Part shown: one piece after another, positions 10,166 through 16,966 of the stretch
Numbering within the stretch: the stretch's first letter is position 1
Layout of the letters: every line of letters starts with the position of its first letter
From: Holophagae bacterium
GTDB taxonomy: Bacteria; Acidobacteriota; Holophagae; Acanthopleuribacterales; Acanthopleuribacteraceae
Length of the DNA stretch: 64,000 nucleotides
Reading direction: 5' to 3'
NCBI GenBank assembly: GCA_030429565.1
Contig: JAUIFE010000002.1
Location: forward strand, 655,113 to 719,112
Program-made: the position numbers and the translations under genes
Notes under the pieces: generated by a model
Told to the model about the DNA's origin: nothing
Seen by the model: the letters and a program-made list of their open reading frames with translations, nothing else
The model's database searches: none

Positions 10166-10681
10166 CTAGTAGGCGTCGTTCGCTTCCAATTGATCGAAAA
10201 GCTGCTGTACGCCGATATCACTAAAGGTTGCTTCTTCGTCCAAACGTTCGATCAACTCGATCATGACGCCGGATTGTGGATTGCGCTTCAGGAAAACCTG
10301 TTTCAAACCAGGGCTTTCTATCAGTCGGGTTTCAAGGGCTACGCCGGATTTTTCCAGCGTGGGAACCAACTCTTCTAAGTTTTTGACTTGAATCGCATAG
10401 TGCTGGACCCCGTGGCCAAAGTTCTCCAGGAAACGGGTCACCTGGGAGTCCGGCGTGGTGCCTTCTAGCAACACAACCGTCAAACCCGGTGCTTCCATGA
10501 CGGCGGACAACATGCCGGTCTTTTTGCCTTTGGTTTCGCGACGTTCGGTTAAGGTGAACCCTAAAAAATCGCGGTACCAAGCAATCGAGGATTCCAAGTC
10601 GGCAACGGCAATGGCGAGGTGATCGAGGGCGAGAAAATGCTCGGAAACGGCGGTTGGCGTCTCTAAAGCTTTTGGAAACAT
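10166..10681 (-). CDS. VOC-superfamily protein, methylmalonyl-CoA-epimerase-like
   Basis: 171 residues forming one glyoxalase/VOC module pair. An LDHLAIAV segment gives the first metal His, GHGVQHYAIQV the second, and MIELIER the C-terminal Glu; the segment DSQVTRFLENFGHGVQHY resembles methylmalonyl-CoA epimerases and the C-terminal half of 4-hydroxyphenylpyruvate dioxygenases. Epimerases of this type are about 135-170 residues, so the length fits a stand-alone epimerase better than the two-module dioxygenase. The ATG at 10681 has AAGGA eight bases upstream; a longer reading from 10831 lacks such a site. It lies between the Ldh-family gene and the beta-propeller gene on the NRPS strand. Metal-dependent chemistry is likely, the substrate is unknown, and a link to the lipopeptide pathway is only positional. 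Confidence 0.8.
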   Translation of the reverse strand: MFPKALETPTAVSEHFLALDHLAIAVADLESSIAWYRDFLGFTLTERRETKGKKTGMLSAVMEAPGLTVVLLEGTTPDSQVTRFLENFGHGVQHYAIQVKNLEELVPTLEKSGVALETRLIESPGLKQVFLKRNPQSGVMIELIERLDEEATFSDIGVQQLFDQLEANDAY

Positions 10682-10901
10682 AGGTCTATCCTTCGTAGCT
10701 ACTGCCGATTGGGCAATAGTTTGCACAGAACGCAACGCCGTGAAAAACGGGCATTCCGTTGGGTAAGGGTTCCTTTTCGCGAATAAGAAGCAGCCTCGGT
10801 TCTTTTGCCTAGGCACACGGCTGTCAAACATCGCCGTCCTGATGGACGCCGGGGATTTAGAACTTGGATTTGAGAGACTTCGTTTTTGTGTTTTCCCGGT
10901 T

Positions 10902-11957
10902 TTAACCTTCGGGAACAGGGAACTTCAGTTCGCTTACCGAGAAGTCGCCTTTTTCGTTGATTTGGGCGGCGAAGATGCGCCCATTGATGCTTTGGATGCG
11001 ACCGCCTTGACCCAATTTCAACGCAACCGATCCCAAGGTTTTACCGTTCTCATCGATCATGATGCCGCTGATATTTTGGTGAACCGGGGATTGGCTTAGA
11101 ACCAGAAAACGTTGATGGGTAAGGGGCAGAATATCGGTGTAGTAAGGTTGGTATTCCGGGAACTCGGCTTTGTAGGCCTCATTCCCCTTCAGCCAAGGGA
11201 ACGACAAAAACTCCTCGCGATCCGCTTCGGTCACCGGCTTGCGGCCTTTCTTAAAACGAACCGTGCGAATTTTTTTGCCGTCCAGATCATACAGATCAAA
11301 TTCAGGTGCGAGGTTGCGGCCTACCAAGATGTGGTCTCCGTGGGCGTCGGCATGAAGGGCCGGGTAGGCCCAAAAGGCGTTGACCGTCCAGCCATGGCGC
11401 TTTCCGTTGACCATGCGTGGCACAAAGTCACCCTCCGGGACCGTAAAAATCGTTGCTTTGTCGACCAGCTCATAGGACATCAGCTTCAGTTCACTGACCG
11501 GCGGTCGTTGGCTGTAGTTTTGGCTGTAGGTCACATAGGACTTTTTCGTGCGCTGAAAAAATGCCGGGATCGCGCCTTCCTTGCCGTAACGAATGTCTTC
11601 AACCGGCTTGCCGGCCAACGTGTAGACATGAATCAATTTACGCGGTCCTTCGAAAACGCGGACGTGATCGTCGGTGATGTTGAGGAAGGCTTCTCGCGCA
11701 CTGTACTTGGTGAAGGCAAACTCACCTGGTCCTTCCCCCTTTTTGCCGATGGTGCGCAAGAACTTCCCTTCACGATCCCAAACAAAGACAGTGCATGCCA
11801 AGGAATCAAGAACATACAGGTTGCCCTCTTTATCCAACGCCATGTCGATGGGATTTTCCAAAAATTGCGTCGTGTCCTTGCTCGGCAGCGTGAACTGAAC
11901 CGCCTTTTCGTGAGGAATGGTGATTAAGAACAGTGAAAACAGAGATAGGAGCATCAT
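10902..11957 (-). CDS. Secreted 6-bladed beta-propeller (NHL-like) protein
   Basis: 351 residues. A short hydrophobic N-terminus (MMLLSLFSLFLITIP) looks like a signal peptide or anchor. The rest shows propeller-type repeats such as NPIDMALDKEGNLYVLD and VFVWDREGKFLRTIGKKGEG, followed by the GPGEF turn common in NHL/6-bladed propeller proteins. GAGAGG-type Shine-Dalgarno bases (GAGAGG) sit six bases before the ATG at 11957, and a second ATG follows directly. It is on the NRPS strand between the VOC gene and the ABC exporter. Such propellers are usually periplasmic or surface ligand-binding or scaffolding proteins; no catalytic residues can be assigned. A role in handling the exported peptide is possible but unsupported by motifs. 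Confidence 0.75.
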   Translation of the reverse strand: MMLLSLFSLFLITIPHEKAVQFTLPSKDTTQFLENPIDMALDKEGNLYVLDSLACTVFVWDREGKFLRTIGKKGEGPGEFAFTKYSAREAFLNITDDHVRVFEGPRKLIHVYTLAGKPVEDIRYGKEGAIPAFFQRTKKSYVTYSQNYSQRPPVSELKLMSYELVDKATIFTVPEGDFVPRMVNGKRHGWTVNAFWAYPALHADAHGDHILVGRNLAPEFDLYDLDGKKIRTVRFKKGRKPVTEADREEFLSFPWLKGNEAYKAEFPEYQPYYTDILPLTHQRFLVLSQSPVHQNISGIMIDENGKTLGSVALKLGQGGRIQSINGRIFAAQINEKGDFSVSELKFPVPEG

Positions 11958-12020
11958 AAAGGCCTCTCATGCTGGTAAATGTTGCGCGTGTGTGCGTGGC
12001 GGAACCACGCTTTTGAGGTT

Positions 12021-13709
12021 TTAGGCCGTCGCCAGACTTTGGGCCACATGCGGGTAAAATTGTTCGACCGCCGTTGCACCCGGCAGGTCAAACGCCACTT
12101 GGCCGTAATCCATTTTGATAATGCGGTCGGCGCAACCGTAATATTGGTCGTCGTGGGTGATGACCAGTACTGTTTTTCCCGCCGCTTTTAGCTCTGGCAA
12201 AATGGCGCTGTAAAAGATTTCTTTAAACAGGGGATCTTGATCGGCGGCCCATTCGTCGAACAAGTAAATGGGCCGGTCTTCCAGATAGGCGGACAGCAAC
12301 GCCAGTCGCTTGCGCTGCCCGGTCGAAAGATCGAGTGTCGAAAGAGTCCGGTTCTTCAAGTGGACCTTCTGATTCAGTTGGAGGCGAGCCAAATAGTCTT
12401 CAGCCCGCTCTTCTTTTTCCGGCGGACAGATATCCGTCAGGTTTTCGAACAAGAAGAAGTCGGCGAACACGGATGAAAAGAGCTGTCGGTAAGAACTGCG
12501 TGTGTCATCGGATAATGGGCGCCCGTCAAGCAATAAGCTGCCACCGTCCGGCTTGTAGAGGCCCAACAGCAACTTGGCAAGCGTGGTTTTACCGCTGCCG
12601 TTGCCGCCAACCAGAAAAATCAGCTCGCCGGGGTGAAGGGTCAGGTTGAGAGGACCAACACTAAAGGCGCGGTCACGGTCCGGGTTGCGATGGGTATGGG
12701 TTAAGTCGCGGCACTCGATGGAACCCCAGCTTTCGGGCGTCGCCACCGGGGTGTCGACCTCGGGCTCTGGATCGTAGTAACGATCAATGCCCAGTTCACC
12801 GAGTCGCTGATGGGAAATCGCGGCTTGGGCAAATACCGGTAAGGCGTTTGTTAAACCTTCGAGTGGCATCGCCAAGTACAACACGGTCATTGCCGCGCCG
12901 GCCAACACCGGCTGGATTTGGCCGCTGTTTAGGCTCAGGTGCGCCGGCAAAATGAAAATTAAACAGCCAAGTGAGGAAAATAAAATGAACTGTCCCATGC
13001 TGCCGGCCAGCGCAAAGTGCGCTTCGCCCCAAATGCGTTTGTGTTGATAAGAAGCGCTGAGGTCTTTGAGTCGGCCTAGAAAGGACCGGCTTTTGTTTTG
13101 ATGGAGGCGCAGTTCCTTGGCGCCGAGGGTTAAGGCTCGGAACTCTTTGAAAAAATGATCTTTGTGAGCCCGTGCCGCTTCGAAACAATGATTGGCTTTG
13201 CCCGCTGCAATCACGTAAATCGACATCCCGATGACGGTGAACACCAAAGAACCCAGGCCGATGGCTACGTGCAAGTAAAACAGGTAGATAAAGCCGCCAA
13301 GCACGATGGTGCTGTTCATACACAGGACCGGCGACGCCGAAAGGGCCATGCTCAGTGTCTGGATGTCGTGGGTTAAGAGGCTGAGAATGCGGTTGGGCCC
13401 CTTTGCCTCCAGCTCCTCGAGTGGCAAGCGCAGCAAACGACGGCCCAGCTTCATCCGCAGGTCAAACACAATGCGGCTGGAAAGATAGGTCAACAGTACC
13501 TGGCTTAGGATTCGCATCAGCGGTAATCCCAGGCAGAACACCACAAACATCAGCGCTGTCTGACCATCGGCGCGCCCGGTCTTGCTGATACCATGGTTGA
13601 CCAGAGCAATCAGCAGGGTGTTGGCTGCACCAGTCAACAGGCCGGCCAAGACGGCAACCGAAATCAGTGCCGGGGCATAGGAAAACAAAAAGCGAAGAAG
13701 CCGCAACAT
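12021..13709 (-). CDS. Cyclic-peptide-type ABC exporter (PvdE/SyrD-like), fused membrane and ATPase domains
   Basis: 562 residues. The N-terminal ~310 residues hold about six membrane segments, and the C-terminal part is an ATPase with Walker A GGNGSGKTT (near 365), an ABC signature LSTGQRKRL (near 463) and Walker B IYLFDEWAADQDP (near 478). The altered signature (STGQ instead of SGGQ) and Walker B (DEWAAD) are hallmarks of the cyclic-peptide transporter family that exports pyoverdine precursors and syringomycin/syringopeptin-type lipopeptides across the inner membrane. GGAG lies about ten bases before the ATG at 13709. It is the first gene of the minus-strand block that ends in the NRPS, and it is the best candidate exporter of the product; it may also give self-protection. 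Confidence 0.94.
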   Translation of the reverse strand: MLRLLRFLFSYAPALISVAVLAGLLTGAANTLLIALVNHGISKTGRADGQTALMFVVFCLGLPLMRILSQVLLTYLSSRIVFDLRMKLGRRLLRLPLEELEAKGPNRILSLLTHDIQTLSMALSASPVLCMNSTIVLGGFIYLFYLHVAIGLGSLVFTVIGMSIYVIAAGKANHCFEAARAHKDHFFKEFRALTLGAKELRLHQNKSRSFLGRLKDLSASYQHKRIWGEAHFALAGSMGQFILFSSLGCLIFILPAHLSLNSGQIQPVLAGAAMTVLYLAMPLEGLTNALPVFAQAAISHQRLGELGIDRYYDPEPEVDTPVATPESWGSIECRDLTHTHRNPDRDRAFSVGPLNLTLHPGELIFLVGGNGSGKTTLAKLLLGLYKPDGGSLLLDGRPLSDDTRSSYRQLFSSVFADFFLFENLTDICPPEKEERAEDYLARLQLNQKVHLKNRTLSTLDLSTGQRKRLALLSAYLEDRPIYLFDEWAADQDPLFKEIFYSAILPELKAAGKTVLVITHDDQYYGCADRIIKMDYGQVAFDLPGATAVEQFYPHVAQSLATA

Positions 13710-14824
13710 GGAATTTTTCTCCGAATGGGGCGCCGGTCAAGTATGCCGGACTAAAAAAGGGTTCTAAAACGAACACCCAAAACTGATTTAAGAAGTGAAA
13801 AACTGAACCAAGCGCGAAGAAACGCTATGTTTCATGTTTTTTTAGAGTTACAAACTCGGACCGCTTGTTTACGTGAAACCAGCTAAGTTGAGGTAAAAAA
13901 AACGGGTTAAAGAAGTTTTTAACTCTATCCTGAGAGTGAAATCTAAGGAAACTTGACGCTCCTTGAGATTTGCAGCTCTCATCGTAGTCCCTCACTGAGG
14001 CTTTTGCAACACGATTTAGGTAAAACTCAGGACAGCTTCTACACGTGAACAAGCATCAAAACCACCGCTTAAGCAGCCAACCTGTGGTGGCCAACCAAAC
14101 CAAAATCAGGCGGTTTGGTTGGTTGTGGCTACATAATTAAATAGGTTGTGAGCAATCAGACAAAAAAGAAAGTTGTCAGCCGTCACCTTGGTCAAGGCGG
14201 CGTTTTTCGGCACAATCGAAAGCTAAAACATGGCGGGCCGCGAAGAGTGGCGGCTGTCTAAACCATGAAGTTAAAACTGGTTTTTTTCGAATAAAGATCC
14301 TCGGGGGGGAATAAAGGGCCGTCACAGGATGGCGGAATCGACGATGTTGGGGTCGGTGCCGGCGGGTTTGGAAAATGGAAGCCGTCGTGGCCGTTCGCTG
14401 GGTGAAGGAATCGATGCGCTATGCTGTTTGTCAAGCAAAGCGTAAAAATGACGAAAAGATACGGCGCGACATGGCTTAAGTGGTCCCGGTTAAAATGATC
14501 CTTGAATTCGGTGAAGACATCGACTAATCTAGCGCTGTTTAAAAAAAACAGCATTTTTCCTCTAGATGATCTTAAAAAAACTTGCTGGGAAATTTCTAAA
14601 ATTGCTAATTTTGCGTGAGCCCTAAGTAATTTCTGAGAGTGAAAAACGGCTGTTCTACTGAAAGCCCTCGTCATTTAGACCTTTTCTCGTCGACTTCAAG
14701 AGCGCTTCTTGTTAGCTGTGGACTGGGTTTGGTTGCGTTTGGTCTCCTGGTTTTTCCAGGTTATGCCAACGACACCACGTTTCAGCCGTAAAGTTTGCCT
14801 ATATTTTGGGTATCGGATGGAATC
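13710..14824. other. Gene-poor, AT-richer spacer between exporter and M28 peptidase genes
   Basis: About 1.1 kb with visibly more A/T runs than its surroundings and no convincing gene. It separates the two divergent halves of the biosynthetic locus, so promoters for both strands should lie here. It contains a perfect 11-bp inverted repeat (14091-14101 and 14112-14122) and two copies of CTGAGAGTGAAA (13930-13941 and 14633-14644). Two small minus-strand reading frames (13825-14052, 14258-14674) have no recognisable family and no flanking support. Confidence 0.6.
14091..14122. repeat. Perfect 11-bp inverted repeat, 10-base loop
   Basis: CCAACCAAACC (14091-14101) and GGTTTGGTTGG (14112-14122) are exact reverse complements around a 10-base loop. 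There is no T-run on either side, so a simple intrinsic terminator is unlikely. It is either an operator-like site or a structural element in the spacer between the two halves of the biosynthetic locus. Confidence 0.6.
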
Positions 14825-16498
14825 ATGGATCAAAAGAAATGGATTTGGGGTGCAATCTGCTGTATGTCACTTGTGACCGCGTGGATTTCCCTGCAACGAA
14901 CAGAAGTAATTGATAATAAACAAGAAATTGACCTGGTTCAACTGCGCGATCACGTTGCCGAACTGGCATCTGCACCGAGGGTTCCCAAGTCCGACACCCA
15001 CCGCGCGGCACTTGATCGCATGGCGCAAGAACTCACCGACCTTGGCATCGCCGCCGAGATTCACGAGCGCGTCTTCACCGTCAGCAAACCCGGCTTTCAC
15101 AAATCCCGGGACGTTCGCAACCTACTGATCCACCTCCCTGGCCAAAACCCGGAACATTCGATCCTGTTTTCGGCCCACTACGATACGGTCGAAGGTTCAC
15201 CTGGCGCCGGCGATAACGCCGCCGCTGTCGTTTCCTTGTTCCAAGCGGTTAAGATTCTCCATTCTGAGAAAGGTTTCCAGCACGACTTGTACTTCCTCTT
15301 TTCGGATGAAGAAGAGGCCGGATTGTTTGGCATGCGCGCTTTTGTTGAACAAAATCCCGCCGCCGAGAATCTATCGCTTGTTTTTAATTTCGATGGGCGT
15401 GGCAATAGCGGGCCCGTTCTGATGTTCGAAACCAGCGACAACAACGATTGGCTCGTCCAGCAATTCGCGCGCGCCACCAAAGCTGCCAACGCCCATTCGC
15501 TTAGCAACAACATTTACAAGTTGATGCCCAACTTCACCGATTTCACCGTGTTTAAACGCAAGCGACCCGATGTGCAGGGTCTTAACTTTGCCCATATCGA
15601 AGGGCCCCTGGCCTATCATTCCACCGCGGATGTGGTTGAGCACTTGGATGAAGCTGTCATGTTGCACCAAACCCGCTTGGTTTTGGATCTCGCGCGTTGG
15701 TTTGGCAATATTGCCGACATCCAGACTTCGGCGAGTGATCGCGTTTACTTCTGCCTGCCGGGTTTGGGCATGGTCGGCTATGCGGCGACTACCGCCAAAG
15801 CCTTGCTCGCACTGATTGTGGTTTCCTTTGCCGGTCTGTGGTTTCTTTGGACACGCCGCTTCGCGCTAAAAACCGGCTTGGTTCTGAAAAGCGCCGGTGC
15901 TTTTGTCGCGTCACTGGTGCTTACCTTGTTGCTGTTTTTGGGGTTGGGCCTGCTTGCCATTCAAGTTCTTCCCGGCCTCGGCGATTCCGACATCGGTCAT
16001 CCGGCCAACACCATGGTTTACCTCGGTTTATTGGCTGTTACCTTTATCATTGTGTATGGATTTAGCGCCCGCTTTTTGCTGAAACGGTTTGAGGCGCCCG
16101 CCTTGATGCTCGGTAAAGCCTTGGTTTTGTTTTTGTTGAGTCTGGCAGGGAGCCTGTTGTTGCCAGGGGCGAATTTCCTCTTTTGCCTGCCGATGATTGC
16201 CACTTTGGCGGCGTTTTTCGGTTTATTGGGCAGTCGTCAGCCGGTCGCTCACAGTGTTGCCGCCGGAATCAGCGTCCTGGTTGCGCTTTTGATTTGGGTT
16301 CCAATTTTGCGCGATGTCTACCTGGGCCTTGGTTTTTTCATGCTGCACGGCTTGGCTATTTTCGCCATAGTTGCTCTGGCTTATGCCTACACGCCGCTCT
16401 TTTTACTCGGCTATGATTCCGCTGCCTCCATGGTTGCTGAAAACTCAGAATCCGTGATCGGTTCTGATGAGGGTACCTTGGATGGTGCTCTCAGCTAG
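14825..16498 (+). CDS. Membrane-anchored M28 family zinc metallopeptidase
   Basis: 557 residues. An N-terminal membrane segment (about 6-22) puts the catalytic domain (about 40-310) outside the cytoplasm, followed by some eight hydrophobic segments to ~530, the layout of ERMP1/FXNA-like M28 proteases. The dinuclear zinc set can be read: His118 in SAHYD, Asp130 in GAGDNAAA, catalytic Glu162 and ligand Glu163 in SDEEEAG, Asp190 in NFDGRG and His265 in AYHSTAD. The ATG at 14825 (MDQKKW) has GGATGG upstream; a TTG ten codons earlier is less likely. M28 enzymes are aminopeptidases or carboxypeptidases. The MbtH-like gene starts 75 bases downstream on the same strand, so this peptidase may trim the exported peptide or protect the host; that is inference. 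Confidence 0.92.
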   Translation: MDQKKWIWGAICCMSLVTAWISLQRTEVIDNKQEIDLVQLRDHVAELASAPRVPKSDTHRAALDRMAQELTDLGIAAEIHERVFTVSKPGFHKSRDVRNLLIHLPGQNPEHSILFSAHYDTVEGSPGAGDNAAAVVSLFQAVKILHSEKGFQHDLYFLFSDEEEAGLFGMRAFVEQNPAAENLSLVFNFDGRGNSGPVLMFETSDNNDWLVQQFARATKAANAHSLSNNIYKLMPNFTDFTVFKRKRPDVQGLNFAHIEGPLAYHSTADVVEHLDEAVMLHQTRLVLDLARWFGNIADIQTSASDRVYFCLPGLGMVGYAATTAKALLALIVVSFAGLWFLWTRRFALKTGLVLKSAGAFVASLVLTLLLFLGLGLLAIQVLPGLGDSDIGHPANTMVYLGLLAVTFIIVYGFSARFLLKRFEAPALMLGKALVLFLLSLAGSLLLPGANFLFCLPMIATLAAFFGLLGSRQPVAHSVAAGISVLVALLIWVPILRDVYLGLGFFMLHGLAIFAIVALAYAYTPLFLLGYDSAASMVAENSESVIGSDEGTLDGALS

Positions 16499-16573
16499 CG
16501 TCCGGCCGCAACGGCCATCAATTGAATTTTTTGGTTTTTAACCTAGGATTGTTTCCATCGAAAGGAGAAAGAT

Positions 16574-16798
16574 ATGAGTCAGAACGAAATTGTCACGGAA
16601 GCAACTTTTGTGGTCGTCTTCAACCACGAGGAGCAGTATTCAATCTGGGAGAGCGATCGCGAACTGCCGTTAGGCTGGACCGCCGAAGGTTTTTCCGGTT
16701 CGCGCCAAGCGTGCCTCGATTACATTGATAAAACCTGGACCGACATGCGTCCCAAATCCCTGCGCGAAGTGCAGCCGACAGCCGCGGCAAGTGCATAA
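16574..16798 (+). CDS. MbtH-like NRPS accessory protein
   Basis: 74 residues, the usual size. Family signatures are clear: NHEEQYSIWE near residue 16, LPLGWTAEGF near 33, and CLDYIDKTWTDMRPKSLR near 47-65, including the conserved tryptophans. MbtH-like proteins bind adenylation domains and are needed for folding or activity of many of them. AGGAGA lies seven bases before the ATG. The NRPS at the left edge is the obvious client, although the gene is on the opposite strand. TTGAAT (16522) with TAGGAT (16544) could be a weak private promoter; otherwise it is read through from the M28 gene. A strong terminator follows. Confidence 0.97.
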   Translation: MSQNEIVTEATFVVVFNHEEQYSIWESDRELPLGWTAEGFSGSRQACLDYIDKTWTDMRPKSLREVQPTAAASA

Positions 16799-16863
16799 CC
16801 AGCAGAACCCAAGGTCTCGTTGAGGCCTGTCTCGGGTTTTGATCTATCGAAACCCTAATCAGG

Positions 16864-16916
16864 AAAAGCGTTGTAAAGGAAGCCCTTAGGGCTTTCCCTT
16901 TCAACGCTTTTTTTTA
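16864..16916 (+). terminator. Rho-independent terminator after mbtH-like gene
   Basis: AAAGCGTTG and CAACGCTTT, plus an inner AAGCCC/GGGCTT pair, fold into a long near-perfect hairpin with a TTA loop, followed by eight T. It ends the M28-mbtH transcript. Confidence 0.93.
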
Positions 16917-16966
16917 TTGGTTGAGGGCGGCGGCTAAAAGTGCCGAGAAGCCGCCTTCATGACAGC

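Noticed and set aside
8945..10681. Hydroxyphenylglycine-type pathway (HmaS plus hydroxymandelate oxidase)
   Set aside because: The VOC protein has one module pair of 171 residues, not the two of HmaS, and the dehydrogenase is Ldh_2 family rather than an FMN oxidase.
13825..14052. Minus-strand frame of 75 residues
   Set aside because: No ribosome-binding site or family; composition like translated non-coding DNA.
14258..14674. Minus-strand frame of 138 residues with a hydrophobic stretch
   Set aside because: ATG with only AAGG upstream, no family resemblance, odd Pro/Ser-rich end; sits in an AT-rich spacer where chance frames are likely.
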